Positions 18,077 to 27,768 of a DNA stretch of 64,000 nt are shown here, piece by piece. Origin of the DNA: Lentibacillus sediminis (GTDB taxonomy: Bacteria > Bacillota > Bacilli > Bacillales > Amphibacillaceae); the NCBI RefSeq assembly GCF_002763455.1, contig NZ_NIXK01000002.1, positions 186,001 through 250,000 of the forward strand. Direction: 5' to 3'. Both the position numbers and the translations under genes were made by a program. Each line of letters starts with the position of its first letter. The first letter of the stretch is position 1. The notes under the pieces were generated by a model. That model worked only from the letters and a program-made list of their open reading frames with translations. It did no database searches and was not told the origin of the DNA.

Positions 18077-19152
18077 TGAAAAAGCTTCTGGTACACTCCA
18101 GTTCCCATACTTACCCTGTTTATATTGGGGAGAACGTCCGCTTTGAGGCGGAGCATTTGCTGAAGAAAACATACAATTCGATCTTGATCATAACGGACGA
18201 AGAAGTAGAACGGAGATACCGGGAAGGACTTGAGAAGTTTTTCCCAAGAAGCAATGTGCATTGGTCGATCATTCCTTCTGGAGAAGCTTCAAAAAATGCG
18301 AATCTTTTTTACCAGCTTCATACCGATGCCATTATTAACGGTTTGGACCGGAAATCATTGATTATCGCCCTCGGTGGCGGAGTGGTCGGCGATTTGGCAG
18401 GTTTTGTCGCAGCAACATTCATGAGAGGGATCGATTATGTGCAAATGCCTACAACCATTCTTGCGCATGACTCAAGTGTCGGCGGCAAGGTAGCAATTAA
18501 CCACACGCTGGGAAAGAATCTAATCGGCAGTTTTTACCCGCCCCGTGCAGTAATTTATGATACGTGTACATTGCAGTCGCTCAACTTAAAGGAATTCCGC
18601 TCAGGTTATGCGGAAATTATCAAAGAATCTTTAATAGCAGATGAAGAATTTTTTAATCAATTATTAGAAAGCGATCTGTCTCAAATTTCGTCTCAAAAGT
18701 TAACAGAACATTTATTTAAAGGAATAAAAATAAAAGCGAATATTGTTGAAGAGGATGAGAAAGAAGCTGGAAGTCGAATGTATTTAAACCTGGGTCATAC
18801 ACTCGGTCATGCGATGGAAGCAGAACTGGGATATGGAGTGTTAACCCATGGGGAAGCAGTTGCTGTTGGACTCTTGTTTTCACTGCATGTAAGTGAACTC
18901 CATTTTTCTGCAAAGCTTCCTTTTCGTCCTTTGCTACACTGGATCAGGGCTAACCATTATCCGCTGGAACATGTACAAAAATTCCATACAGAGGCTATTA
19001 TTTCGAGAATGAAAACAGATAAAAAGAGCGTAAATAAACAGGTGAAGATGGTGCTTTTAGAAGCTGTCGGCAAACCGGCACTGGTTGAAATAACCGAAGA
19101 CAATCTGCGTGTTTTTCTAAAATCTTTTGCGAAAAGGCTGGTGGAAGAATGA
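18076..19152 (+). CDS. aroB: 3-dehydroquinate synthase
   Basis: 358 residues. NAD- and metal-dependent cyclisation of DAHP to 3-dehydroquinate, step two of the shikimate pathway. The GGGVVGDLAGFVA NAD site and the metal-binding GHTLGHA/THGEAVAVG histidines are present. The GTG at 18076 overlaps the aroF stop (TAGTG) and has CAGGTG upstream; the GTG at 18067 is an alternative. Translationally coupled to both neighbours (ATGA overlap with aroH). Confidence 0.95.
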   Translation: MKKLLVHSSSHTYPVYIGENVRFEAEHLLKKTYNSILIITDEEVERRYREGLEKFFPRSNVHWSIIPSGEASKNANLFYQLHTDAIINGLDRKSLIIALGGGVVGDLAGFVAATFMRGIDYVQMPTTILAHDSSVGGKVAINHTLGKNLIGSFYPPRAVIYDTCTLQSLNLKEFRSGYAEIIKESLIADEEFFNQLLESDLSQISSQKLTEHLFKGIKIKANIVEEDEKEAGSRMYLNLGHTLGHAMEAELGYGVLTHGEAVAVGLLFSLHVSELHFSAKLPFRPLLHWIRANHYPLEHVQKFHTEAIISRMKTDKKSVNKQVKMVLLEAVGKPALVEITEDNLRVFLKSFAKRLVEE

Positions 19153-19523
19153 CAAGGGGAATAAGAGGAGCAACGACCATCGAAAAAAATGAGAAAGAGC
19201 AGATCATTTCCCGTACAAAAGAACTGATTGAAGAAATGACAGAAAAAAATCAGGTGCATCCGGAAGACATTTCCCATATATTTATCTCTGTCACGAAGGA
19301 TATAAATGCCGGGTTTCCGGCAAAAGCACTGCGGCAGTTGACAGGATGGACGTATGTTCCTGTTATGTGCATGAAAGAAATCGATGTGCCCGGCAGTCTG
19401 GAGCTCTGCATTCGAGTAATGATGGTGGTACAAACCGAAAAGCAGCAGCAGGAGATTGTGCATACATTTCATCATGAAGCCGTCAAGCTGCGTCCCGATT
19501 TATTAGCAGAGCGAAAAGGCTAA
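19149..19523 (+). CDS. aroH: Chorismate mutase, AroH type
   Basis: 124 residues, the trimeric AroH fold (not AroQ). It rearranges chorismate to prephenate. The N-terminal MTRGIRGATT carries the active-site Arg and the central VPVMCMKEI carries the Glu region. Its start overlaps the aroB stop by four bases. In B. subtilis the six trp genes come next; here hisC starts only 39 bases downstream. Confidence 0.95.
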   Translation: MTRGIRGATTIEKNEKEQIISRTKELIEEMTEKNQVHPEDISHIFISVTKDINAGFPAKALRQLTGWTYVPVMCMKEIDVPGSLELCIRVMMVVQTEKQQQEIVHTFHHEAVKLRPDLLAERKG

Positions 19524-19562
19524 CGTATAGCGGAGAGCAAATTATTACGAGGAGGGCACGTC

Positions 19563-20642
19563 ATGGAAGGAAAAAAGGTTTTGCAGCAATTGACCCCTTA
19601 CCAGCAGGGAAAACAAATAAAAGATATAAAAGCACAATATGGCCTGGACCGTATTGTAAAATTAGCGTCGAATGAAAATCCATACGGCTTTTCCTCCCGC
19701 GTTGCAGCGTATATGAAAACGAATGAACCTGTATTTGAAATTTACCCGGATGGGCATACTGCTGAATTGCGTACTGCAATCGCCGAACGGTTAAATGTGA
19801 AGGAGGATCAGCTGCTATTTGGCAGTGGTTCAGAGGAGATCGTACAAATGATTTGCCGTGCATACCTGTACCCTGGTGTAAATACGGTAATGGCTGCTCC
19901 CACCTTTCCGCAATATAAGCATAATGCGTTGATTGAAGGTGCAGAGGTCAGGGAAATTCCGACAAAAGACGGGCATCATGACCTTGATCAGATGCTTGAA
20001 GCAATCGATGACAATACTGCCGTGGTTTGGGTTTGTTCTCCAAATAATCCTACCGGAAGCACGATTGCCAAAGAATCTCTCTATGACTTCTTAGATCGCT
20101 GTCCAAAACATGCAGTAATTGCGCTGGACGAGGCTTATTATGAATATATGAGTTCCTCAGCCGATCCGGAAGCAATCAGTCATCTTGCTTCCTATCCAAA
20201 TCTGATAATCCTGCGTACGTTTTCCAAAGCTTACGGGCTTGCAGGCCTGCGTATCGGATACGCAATTGCAAACGCAACGCTGATTGCCGCATTAAATGTT
20301 GTCAGAGGTCCGTTTAATACAACGTCCCTGGCGCAGCAGGCAGCACTGATTGCATGGAATGATCAAGATTTTATTGAGGAGACGAGGCGAAAGAATCTTG
20401 CGGTGAAAAAATCCTTTCAGCAGTTCCTGAAGAAGACTGGCTGGCATTATTATGACTCCGAGACAAATTTTATATTAGTTTTCACCCCTGTAAGCGGGGA
20501 GAAGGCTTTTCAATACCTGCTTGAACATGGATTTATTGTCCGTCCCGGAGAGGCTATCGGATGTCCGGGTACCATACGGATCACACTAGGCGCAGAATCG
20601 GATATGAAGCGCCTGCAAGAAACGCTCAAGGAACTAAGATAA
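19563..20642 (+). CDS. hisC: Histidinol-phosphate / aromatic aminotransferase
   Basis: 359 residues, PLP-dependent class I/II fold. The PLP lysine lies in FSKAYGLAGLR (about residue 222) and the SNENPYG motif is near residue 36. In B. subtilis this enzyme serves both histidine and tyrosine/phenylalanine synthesis, which explains its place between aroH and tyrA. CGAGGAGGGC precedes the ATG. Part of the aro supraoperon. Confidence 0.95.
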   Translation: MEGKKVLQQLTPYQQGKQIKDIKAQYGLDRIVKLASNENPYGFSSRVAAYMKTNEPVFEIYPDGHTAELRTAIAERLNVKEDQLLFGSGSEEIVQMICRAYLYPGVNTVMAAPTFPQYKHNALIEGAEVREIPTKDGHHDLDQMLEAIDDNTAVVWVCSPNNPTGSTIAKESLYDFLDRCPKHAVIALDEAYYEYMSSSADPEAISHLASYPNLIILRTFSKAYGLAGLRIGYAIANATLIAALNVVRGPFNTTSLAQQAALIAWNDQDFIEETRRKNLAVKKSFQQFLKKTGWHYYDSETNFILVFTPVSGEKAFQYLLEHGFIVRPGEAIGCPGTIRITLGAESDMKRLQETLKELR

Positions 20643-20665
20643 AAATGAGCAAGGAGACATAGAAG

Positions 20666-21766
20666 GTGACACAAACGACAGCAATAGCAGGTCTTGGACT
20701 AATCGGCGGATCGCTGGCGAAAAGCCTCATGCAAACTGGAGAACATCATATTATTGGCTATGACATTTGCCCTGAGACCTTGGAATACGCCACACAAAAC
20801 AACATTATCCATGAAGCGGAAACGGATTTTACAAAAGCAGTGCAACGTGCCGATCTGATCATTCTGGCAGCACCAATCTCGGAAACCATCGCACTTATTC
20901 ATAAATTAAACGAGATAACCTTTGCCAATGATGTGCTTGTTTCCGATGTGGCATCAGTGAAAGGCAGTATTTTGGAAGCTGCAAATGGCCTGACAAACAA
21001 CCGAATCACGTTTATCGGCGGGCACCCGATGGCCGGCTCCCATAAAAAGGGAATATCGGCTGCTAAACCACACTTATTCGAAAATGCCATCTATGTGCTA
21101 ATTCCTTCAAATGGCTGCGAATCTGTGAAGGTTGACGGATTAAAAGGGATGCTTGCCAGCACGAACAGCAATTTTCTTATCCTAAACCCAGACGAACATG
21201 ATGAGATGACTGGGGTGGTTTCACATTTTCCTCATTTAATTGCGTCTTCACTCGTGCATCAGGCGAAAAACTGGGAGGAAACCCATTCGTTTCTTCCTAA
21301 ACTTGCAGCAGGAGGATTCCGCGATATTACCAGAATTGCCTCCAGCAATCCGAAAATGTGGCAGGACATCTTTTATCATAATCGCCTGAAAATGTCACGG
21401 CTGCTGGAAGAATGGATTCTTGAGATGTCCTCACTAAAGAAGCTGGTCGATGAAAATGAGAAAACTGCAATGATCGATTACCTCGATCAGGCAAAAACAT
21501 ACCGGGATGATATGCCGGCAGCAAAAAGAGGAGCCATCCCATCCTTTTATGATATATATGTGGATATTCAGGACCAGACCGGGGCGCTAGCTTCTGTGGT
21601 TCAGTTGCTTGCAAAAGAAGAGATTAGTATTAAGAACATCCAGATACTGGAAATAAGAGAGGGAATAACCGGTGCTTTACGGGTTAGTTTTCCTTCAGAG
21701 GAAATGCAGGCATCGAGTTACCGCCTGCTCAAAACACATGGTTATGAAGTAATGATCCAAGATTAA
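20666..21766 (+). CDS. tyrA: Prephenate dehydrogenase
   Basis: 366 residues. It oxidatively decarboxylates prephenate to 4-hydroxyphenylpyruvate for tyrosine. The NAD-binding GLGLIGGS is at the N-terminus, GGHPMAGSHKKG is the active-site region, and residues from about 295 onward form an ACT domain (YVDIQDQTGALASVVQLL) for feedback control. GTG start with AAGGAGA upstream. 23 bases after hisC and 18 before aroE, so one operon. Confidence 0.95.
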   Translation: MTQTTAIAGLGLIGGSLAKSLMQTGEHHIIGYDICPETLEYATQNNIIHEAETDFTKAVQRADLIILAAPISETIALIHKLNEITFANDVLVSDVASVKGSILEAANGLTNNRITFIGGHPMAGSHKKGISAAKPHLFENAIYVLIPSNGCESVKVDGLKGMLASTNSNFLILNPDEHDEMTGVVSHFPHLIASSLVHQAKNWEETHSFLPKLAAGGFRDITRIASSNPKMWQDIFYHNRLKMSRLLEEWILEMSSLKKLVDENEKTAMIDYLDQAKTYRDDMPAAKRGAIPSFYDIYVDIQDQTGALASVVQLLAKEEISIKNIQILEIREGITGALRVSFPSEEMQASSYRLLKTHGYEVMIQD

Positions 21767-21784
21767 AAAAGGTGGAGAGCTCAC

Positions 21785-23074
21785 ATGACACATATTACTT
21801 TCCAGCCAGCATCCGGGCCGCTAAGAGGAGAAATTGAAGTGCCAGGGGATAAATCCATTTCTCACCGCTCTGTTATTTTCGGTGCGCTGGCATATGGGAC
21901 AACAAAGGTCCGTCACTTCCTGGAAGGGGAAGACTGTATGCGGACGGTAGAAGCTTTTCGGCAGATGGGCATAAAGATTGATAGAGAAGGGCCTGTATTA
22001 AGAATTCATGGCAATGGACCAGAAGCCTTAAAAGAACCACAAGCACCTTTATATTTTGGGAACTCCGGTACGACGACAAGGTTGATGCTCGGCTTGCTTG
22101 CAGGATTGCCCTTTTTTACGGTGGTTTATGGTGATTCGTCGCTTTCTGCCAGACCGATGGATCGTGTGGTCAATCCGCTGAGACAAATGGGAGCCGAAAT
22201 GAACGGAAGAGAAAGCGGCAGCTATTTGCCCTTGGCCATCCGCGGAAAAAAACTGCAGGGAATCGATTATTCTCTTCCTGTCAAGAGTGCCCAGGTAAAA
22301 TCAGCCGTGCTGCTCGCCGGTTTATTTGCAGGTGGCGAGACCATTGTTCGGGAGAGTTCAGCCACCAGGGACCATACAGAGAAGATGCTTCAGGCCTTTG
22401 GGGCAGATATTACTGCAAATGGCCTGCAAACCAGCATCTCGAGCGGAGCAAAATTAGAAGCCGGAAATATTTATGTCCCTGGCGATATTTCCTCTGCTGC
22501 CTTCTTTATGGCAGCAGCTGCTATTATTCCCGGCAGCCACTTGGTGTTAAAAGCTGTCGGTTTAAATGAAACAAGGACAGGCCTGCTGGACGTTCTGCAA
22601 AAGATGGGGGGAGACATCCGGATAAGCAATCGAAAATCCAGTGGAGGAGAAGATATTGGCGACATAACGGTAAGCTATGCAGATCTTCATGGCATAACGA
22701 TTGAAGGTGAGTTGATTCCCCGTTTAATTGATGAAATCCCTGTAATTGCCTTACTTGCCACACAGGCAGAAGGGAAGACAGTTATTCGTGACGCAGAGGA
22801 ATTGCGTGTGAAAGAAACAGACCGAATCTCGGCCGTTTGTGACGTATTAAAAACACTCGGTGCTGACATTGAGCCAACTGCAGACGGGATGATTATTCAT
22901 GGAAAAAGCAAACTGACAGGGGGAAAAGCAGCTTCTTACCAGGATCATAGAATTGCGATGATGGCAGCAATTGCTTCACTGGCTGCTAAAGGCGAAGTCG
23001 TACTTGATGATGCCTCTTCTATTTCAGTTTCCTATCCGGACTTTTTTGCAGATTTAACCAAAATACAATCTTAG
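21785..23074 (+). CDS. aroE: 3-phosphoshikimate 1-carboxyvinyltransferase (EPSP synthase)
   Basis: 429 residues, full length. It joins phosphoenolpyruvate to shikimate-3-phosphate. The substrate motif PGDKSISHRS is at residues 20-29, LxGNSGTTTRL at about 90 and RVKETDRI in the C-terminal half. B. subtilis names it aroE; the enteric name is aroA. It closes the aromatic biosynthesis run; no T-run terminator is obvious before ypiA. Confidence 0.97.
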   Translation: MTHITFQPASGPLRGEIEVPGDKSISHRSVIFGALAYGTTKVRHFLEGEDCMRTVEAFRQMGIKIDREGPVLRIHGNGPEALKEPQAPLYFGNSGTTTRLMLGLLAGLPFFTVVYGDSSLSARPMDRVVNPLRQMGAEMNGRESGSYLPLAIRGKKLQGIDYSLPVKSAQVKSAVLLAGLFAGGETIVRESSATRDHTEKMLQAFGADITANGLQTSISSGAKLEAGNIYVPGDISSAAFFMAAAAIIPGSHLVLKAVGLNETRTGLLDVLQKMGGDIRISNRKSSGGEDIGDITVSYADLHGITIEGELIPRLIDEIPVIALLATQAEGKTVIRDAEELRVKETDRISAVCDVLKTLGADIEPTADGMIIHGKSKLTGGKAASYQDHRIAMMAAIASLAAKGEVVLDDASSISVSYPDFFADLTKIQS

Positions 23075-23168
23075 GTCCCCGCACCCTTTCTTAGCGGATG
23101 TTTTCTGCTTTAATAAGGCCGGATCATTGGTTATAATGAAACCAGGAAGACAAGAGAGGATGTTCACT

Positions 23169-24431
23169 TTGGACACCATCATGCAAGCAGTAAAGTTAAT
23201 GGAGAGCAGTCAGTCTGAAAAGGCGCTTGAATTATTGGAAAATTACTTGCCAAAAGCTGAAGAAGAGGAAAGGTATACGATTGCCGAATTGTATATGCAG
23301 TGGGGAATGCTGCAGGAAGCAAGCGAGGTATTCCGGGAATTACTTGAGCGATATCCCGGAGAAAGTGAAATAAAAGTAAAACTTGCAGATATATACATTG
23401 AAATGGAAGCTGATGAACAAGCAATTAATTTGCTGAATGAGATCGGTGAAGATGATCCAGCTTTTGTACAGGCCTTGATTCAGCTGGCGGATCTGTACCA
23501 GGCCCAAGGACTTTTTGAAGTAGCTGAGCAGAAATTGCTGCTCGCCAAACAGCAAGAGCCCAATGAACCGATTATTGATTTTGCCTTAGGAGAATTGCTG
23601 TTCTCTATTGGGGAATACCTCCGTGCGATCACTTATTATGAAAGACTGCTGGGAAAAACACAAGAAGTAGCCAATATATCGATTCATGACAGACTCGCCG
23701 AGGCCCATGCCGCATCAGGTCAATACGAAGAGGCACTTGAATTTTATCAGCAAACAGAAAGTGAGAATCCGGATACCCTTTTCCGATACGGATTTACTGC
23801 CAAACAGGCCGGCCGTCATGATATCGCCATTAAGGCCTGGGAGCAGGTCATTGAGCTAGATGCCTATTACCATAGTGTTTATTACCAGCTTGCTGAAGTG
23901 TACGACGAAGAAAAAATGCCGAAAGAGGCTTACGAAACAGCTGAAAAAGGCCTGGAAATTGACGAATTTAATAAAGAATTATACTTTCTGGCAGGCAGTC
24001 TGGCTCATCAGCTCGGCCGGGATGAGCGGAGTGAAAAATTGGTGCGGGAGGCACTGGCGCTTGATCCAGATTATAAAGAGGCAGTGCTGTTTCTGATTGA
24101 ATTATTTAAAACAGCAGAGAATTTTTCGGCTATTGCCGACCTTCTTACAGAAATTAAAAATACTGGAGCCGAGGATCCGCTTTACGAATGGGAATTAGCT
24201 AAGGCTTATAATGAAATGGAATCTTATGACCTTGCATTAAACCACTACAACGAAGCATATAATGGTCTTAAAGACGATAGTGACTTTATGAAGGAATACG
24301 GTTATTTTCTGCTCGAGGAGGGGAGACCCCGGGAGGCTCTCCGGATTTTTGAAGCTTATCTCAAGCAGCAGCCGGAAGATACGGAAACAGAGGAGTTTTT
24401 AACCCGTCTCAGGCAGGAAAATGAAGCGTAA
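23169..24431 (+). CDS. ypiA: TPR-repeat protein YpiA
   Basis: 420 residues from a TTG at 23169, preceded by GAGAGGATG; a start at 23127 would add 14 residues with no ribosome site. Almost the whole protein is tetratricopeptide repeats: helix pairs with the alternating A/G/Y pattern and strongly acidic surface, about ten repeats. A TATAAT at 23132-23137 with TTTAAT 17 bases upstream could be its promoter. In B. subtilis YpiA is an essential-region scaffold-like TPR protein reported to interact with RacA and YpiB-region factors; its precise job is uncertain here. It precedes ypiB as in B. subtilis. Confidence 0.88.
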   Translation: MDTIMQAVKLMESSQSEKALELLENYLPKAEEEERYTIAELYMQWGMLQEASEVFRELLERYPGESEIKVKLADIYIEMEADEQAINLLNEIGEDDPAFVQALIQLADLYQAQGLFEVAEQKLLLAKQQEPNEPIIDFALGELLFSIGEYLRAITYYERLLGKTQEVANISIHDRLAEAHAASGQYEEALEFYQQTESENPDTLFRYGFTAKQAGRHDIAIKAWEQVIELDAYYHSVYYQLAEVYDEEKMPKEAYETAEKGLEIDEFNKELYFLAGSLAHQLGRDERSEKLVREALALDPDYKEAVLFLIELFKTAENFSAIADLLTEIKNTGAEDPLYEWELAKAYNEMESYDLALNHYNEAYNGLKDDSDFMKEYGYFLLEEGRPREALRIFEAYLKQQPEDTETEEFLTRLRQENEA

Positions 24432-24467
24432 ATCAGCTTGTTAAATCATGAAGGAGGTATGAATGTC

Positions 24468-25037
24468 GTGCAGTCTCCTGTGTCCGTGGAGGATAAGAAG
24501 CAATTTATTCAATGGTTTCTGAATTCCTGCCAATTAAAAAAGCGGGAAAGCGTCTGGATTTTGAACTACTTATTAAACCATCCGGAATTGCTGGAGAATG
24601 TGCATTTTGTCCGGGAGGTTAAGTTTTGCCCAAGAGGGATCATAATGACGGCGCAATGTGCGGAGGATACCCCTTTTCGTTTTTATAAGAACCATTTGGT
24701 CACAACGGATGCGGAAAAATCCTTTCATGATATTCGCCTGAACCGGGATCAGCCTTTGTTCCTGCAGCTGAACTTTAAAAATTCCAAACAAAACGCCTGC
24801 TATGCAGCGGTTTTGGTAGAAAACCCCTATCTTCCGGAAGAGTTTTATATCACTGGACAGGATCAGGAAACGGCAGCAAAACTGCTTGAAGAATCCCTCT
24901 ATGAATTTAAAAAACAGACTTTGCTTGAGGAAATTGACCAGGCGCTGGACGAAATGGATCAGCAGAAATTTGCAGAATTGGTAGAGCAGCTGCATCAGCT
25001 CCAGAAGCCAAATCAGCCTAAATTGCAAAAGCAATAG
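24468..25037 (+). CDS. ypiB: UPF0302 protein YpiB
   Basis: 189 residues from GTG 24468, nine bases after AAGGAGGT; an ATG at 24459 is only one base from that site, so less likely. Matches the UPF0302 (YpiB) family: KKQFIQWFLNSCQLKKRESVWILNY region near the start and a helical, Gln-rich C-terminus with DEMDQQKFAELVEQL. The family is soluble and short; function is not firmly known, and in B. subtilis the C-terminal region has been linked to control of the rok/respiratory genes only weakly. Lies directly upstream of ypiF and qcrABC. Confidence 0.85.
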   Translation: MQSPVSVEDKKQFIQWFLNSCQLKKRESVWILNYLLNHPELLENVHFVREVKFCPRGIIMTAQCAEDTPFRFYKNHLVTTDAEKSFHDIRLNRDQPLFLQLNFKNSKQNACYAAVLVENPYLPEEFYITGQDQETAAKLLEESLYEFKKQTLLEEIDQALDEMDQQKFAELVEQLHQLQKPNQPKLQKQ

Positions 25038-25129
25038 GTTGATTTTTTTTGTGCATATAAGATAAGATTTACTAAATAATGTATTCGTTTCCTTAGGCAG
25101 CATGATAAATAGAAAAGAGGGAGAACATA

Positions 25130-25588
25130 ATGAAATGGATTCAACAGGACATGATGACATATAAAGAGGCAAAGGATTACATAGATACGGCGGTAATTCC
25201 ACTTGTGCCTTTCCAGCTATCTCAGGGTCAGGAGCTGAAGAAAAATGCTTTCCAGCGTGAAGTTTTGAACCTTTTTGCAGGGGAAATTGAAAGGGATTTG
25301 GCCGGCCGGGTTCTCCTCATCCCTGAATTCACTTACTTAAAAACTTCTGACAGACAAGTAGAGGGAGAGCGGCTGAGCAGCTGGTGCGAAGAAATTCAAA
25401 AGCAGCCGTTTAACCATATCTTTTTCATTACGTTTGATCCAGCATGGAAAAAACATGAACAAGCCCTCGCCGGCACACTGATATGGCTTCCGGCAATGGC
25501 AACAGATTCGATGCAGACGTCAGAAACTCATCAAATGATTCGGGGACAGGCACAGGAAATGGGCGAATTAATCCGCTCTTATTGGTAA
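25130..25588 (+). CDS. ypiF: DUF2487 protein YpiF
   Basis: 152 residues, soluble, matching the YpiF (DUF2487) family by its N-terminal WIQQDMMTYKEAKDYIDTAVIPL and its place between ypiB and qcrA. Function is unknown to me. In B. subtilis the neighbouring genes encode the menaquinol:cytochrome c reductase, so a link to that complex is suggested by position only. AGAGGGAGA precedes the ATG. A separate promoter for qcrA lies downstream. Confidence 0.82.
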   Translation: MKWIQQDMMTYKEAKDYIDTAVIPLVPFQLSQGQELKKNAFQREVLNLFAGEIERDLAGRVLLIPEFTYLKTSDRQVEGERLSSWCEEIQKQPFNHIFFITFDPAWKKHEQALAGTLIWLPAMATDSMQTSETHQMIRGQAQEMGELIRSYW

Positions 25589-25662
25589 TAATGAAAAGGA
25601 TAGCAGACAGCTATACAGGCTGGACTATTGTTTAAAAATTATCGTGAAGTCCACAATATTGA

Positions 25663-25691
25663 TTGACCGGGCAAAAAGTTTGCGCTATCAT
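25663..25691 (+). promoter_or_regulatory. Sigma-A promoter of the qcrABC operon
   Basis: TTGACC, 17-base spacer, TATCAT, about 65 bases before the qcrA ATG. A near-consensus spacing and -35. Confidence 0.7.
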
Positions 25692-25757
25692 TGTATTGTC
25701 CTAGTAATATGATTAAAACGTAATTGTCCGTGATTACAGGAAAGAGGGGGGAAAATC

Positions 25758-26270
25758 ATGAGCGAAAAAAAGCAGCAAGTAACCCGCAGACAGTTCTTAA
25801 ATTATACGCTTACAGGTTTAGGCGGATTTATGGCGGCTGGAATGCTGGCTCCAATGGTTCGTATGGCTATCGATCCTGTGCTTCAGGAGTCGGGTGCCGG
25901 TGATATGGCAAACGTAGGTTTGGCAGTAGAAGATATCACAAATGAGCCGCAGCGTGTAGACTGGACAATTACCCAGGTGGATGGCTGGTATGAGTCAGAG
26001 GTTACCAAATCAGCGTGGGTTTTTGTCAATGAAAATGATGAGATTCAGGCATTTTCGCCAATATGCACACATCTTGGCTGTGTTGTTTCCTGGGAAGGCA
26101 GTGAAGAATACCCGGATCAGTTCTTCTGTCCGTGCCACAATGGACGCTATTACAAGGATGGCACGAATGTCCCGGGCACCCCGCCTACAGCACCGCTGAG
26201 TGTTTATGAACATAGTGTGGAAAACGGTATGCTATACTTAGGTCAACCAATACCTAGAGGGGAGGCGTAA
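25758..26270 (+). CDS. qcrA: Menaquinol:cytochrome c reductase Rieske iron-sulfur subunit
   Basis: 170 residues. The [2Fe-2S] Rieske ligands are seen in CTHLGC and CPCHNG. The N-terminus has a twin-arginine motif (TRRQFL, residues 9-14) followed by a hydrophobic helix, so it is expected to be exported folded by the Tat pathway and stay membrane anchored, as shown for B. subtilis QcrA. A tatA-tatA-tatC cluster lies at 57.4-58.7 kb. First gene of qcrABC, with GAGGGGGGAAAA before its ATG. Confidence 0.97.
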   Translation: MSEKKQQVTRRQFLNYTLTGLGGFMAAGMLAPMVRMAIDPVLQESGAGDMANVGLAVEDITNEPQRVDWTITQVDGWYESEVTKSAWVFVNENDEIQAFSPICTHLGCVVSWEGSEEYPDQFFCPCHNGRYYKDGTNVPGTPPTAPLSVYEHSVENGMLYLGQPIPRGEA

Positions 26271-26276
26271 TGATCA

Positions 26277-26951
26277 ATGCTGCAAAAAATTTATGACTGG
26301 ATTGATGAACGTGTCGATGTTACGCCAATCTGGCGAGATATTGCGGATCATGAAGTACCGGAACATGTTAACCCGGCCCATCATTTCTCAGCTTTTGTCT
26401 ACTGTTTTGGCGGTTTAACCTTTTTCGTTGTTGTGATCCAGATTTTGTCCGGCATGTTCTTAACCATGTATTACGTTCCAGATATTGAAAATGCCTGGAG
26501 ATCGGTTTACTACTTACAGACGGAAGTTGCACATGGACAAATTGTCCGCGGCATGCATCACTGGGGCGCCAGTGTAGTAGTTGTTATGCTGCTGTTACAT
26601 ACCTGTCGTGTGTTCTTCACCGGCTCTTATAAAAAGCCGCGTGAGCTAAACTGGATGGTCGGTGTGCTCTTGTTCTTTGTCATTCTTGGCTTAGGATTCA
26701 CCGGTTATTTGCTGCCTTGGGACAACAAAGCATATTTTGCTACCCAGGTTGGACTGGAAATTGCCCAGCAGGTTCCGTTTATAGGTGATGCTTTAAGAAC
26801 CCTGCTTGCAGGTGATCCAACCATTGTCGGGGCTCAGACATTAGCGAGATTCTTTGCGATTCACGTATTCTTCTTGCCAGCTGCATTGTTTGCATTGCTG
26901 GGCATTCACTTTATCTTGATTCGTAAGCAAGGAATTTCCGGACCATTATAA
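26277..26951 (+). CDS. qcrB: Menaquinol:cytochrome c reductase cytochrome b6 subunit
   Basis: 224 residues, four transmembrane helices, the cytochrome b6 (split) form typical of Bacillaceae. Heme-ligand histidine pairs are seen in RGMHHWGASVVV and in the region LLLHTCRV, and again in FFAIHVFFLPA and IHFILIRK. The conserved extra Cys that binds heme c covalently in this group is expected near the N-terminus (VYCFGG contains a Cys at about residue 43). Six bases after qcrA. Confidence 0.97.
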   Translation: MLQKIYDWIDERVDVTPIWRDIADHEVPEHVNPAHHFSAFVYCFGGLTFFVVVIQILSGMFLTMYYVPDIENAWRSVYYLQTEVAHGQIVRGMHHWGASVVVVMLLLHTCRVFFTGSYKKPRELNWMVGVLLFFVILGLGFTGYLLPWDNKAYFATQVGLEIAQQVPFIGDALRTLLAGDPTIVGAQTLARFFAIHVFFLPAALFALLGIHFILIRKQGISGPL

Positions 26952-26966
26952 AAAGGAGGGAAAGCT

Positions 26967-27749
26967 GTGAAAAAGGGAAAAGGGATGAAGTTTGTCGGAG
27001 ATTCCCGAATTTCCGCGGAACGGAATCCTTATATACCAAAAGATTATTCGGAATTCCCAGGAAGAACGGAAGCGTTTTGGCCGAACTATTTACTTAAAGA
27101 ATGGCTGGTAGGGTCAGTATTCCTTGTTGGATTTCTCTGTTTGACACTTGCCCATCCTTCACCGCTGGAAGGAATGGCTGATCCAACAAACGCATCATAT
27201 ATACCGTTGCCTGACTGGTATTTCCTGTTCTTATATGAACTGTTAAAATACGAATTTGCCAGTGGGAATTGGACACTTATGGGTATTCTTGTCCTCCCGG
27301 GCATTGCTTTTGGGGCACTCTTCCTGGCACCATTTTTGGATACTGGTCCTGGCCGGAGACCGCATCAGCGTCCGGTCGCAGTCGGTATGATGCTGCTTGG
27401 GCTTGTTTCTGTAATTTGGCTGACGTGGAGTTCTGCTGCGCCAATAGATTATCAAGCACGTGCAGAACAGAATCGCCCAATTCCTCCAGATGAACAGGTA
27501 CAGGTCGATACGTCCCATGAAGGCTATGCTATTTATGAAAGTAACTGCATGAGCTGTCATGGCGATGCACTCCAAGGCGGGGGCGCCGGTCCTACGCTGA
27601 TTGGAATTGACCGTTCCGCTGAGGAGATTGCACAAATTGCCCGAGAAGGGGTCGGCTCCATGCCGCCCGATCAGTTTACCGGAACAGATGAAGAACTCGA
27701 ACAGCTTGTTGATTTTATCATGACGGTAAATGAACAAGCACAACAATAA
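26967..27749 (+). CDS. qcrC: Menaquinol:cytochrome c reductase, subunit IV fused to cytochrome c
   Basis: 260 residues. The N-terminal part is subunit IV-like with three membrane helices (PDWYFLFLYELLKY signature near residue 75); the C-terminal part, after about residue 165, is a cytochrome c domain with the heme motif CMSCH and a distal Met (SMPPDQF). The fusion is normal in Bacillus-type bc complexes. GTG start with AAGGAGGG eight bases upstream. The terminator follows. Confidence 0.96.
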   Translation: MKKGKGMKFVGDSRISAERNPYIPKDYSEFPGRTEAFWPNYLLKEWLVGSVFLVGFLCLTLAHPSPLEGMADPTNASYIPLPDWYFLFLYELLKYEFASGNWTLMGILVLPGIAFGALFLAPFLDTGPGRRPHQRPVAVGMMLLGLVSVIWLTWSSAAPIDYQARAEQNRPIPPDEQVQVDTSHEGYAIYESNCMSCHGDALQGGGAGPTLIGIDRSAEEIAQIAREGVGSMPPDQFTGTDEELEQLVDFIMTVNEQAQQ

Positions 27750-27768
27750 GCGGCACATACAGTAAAAG

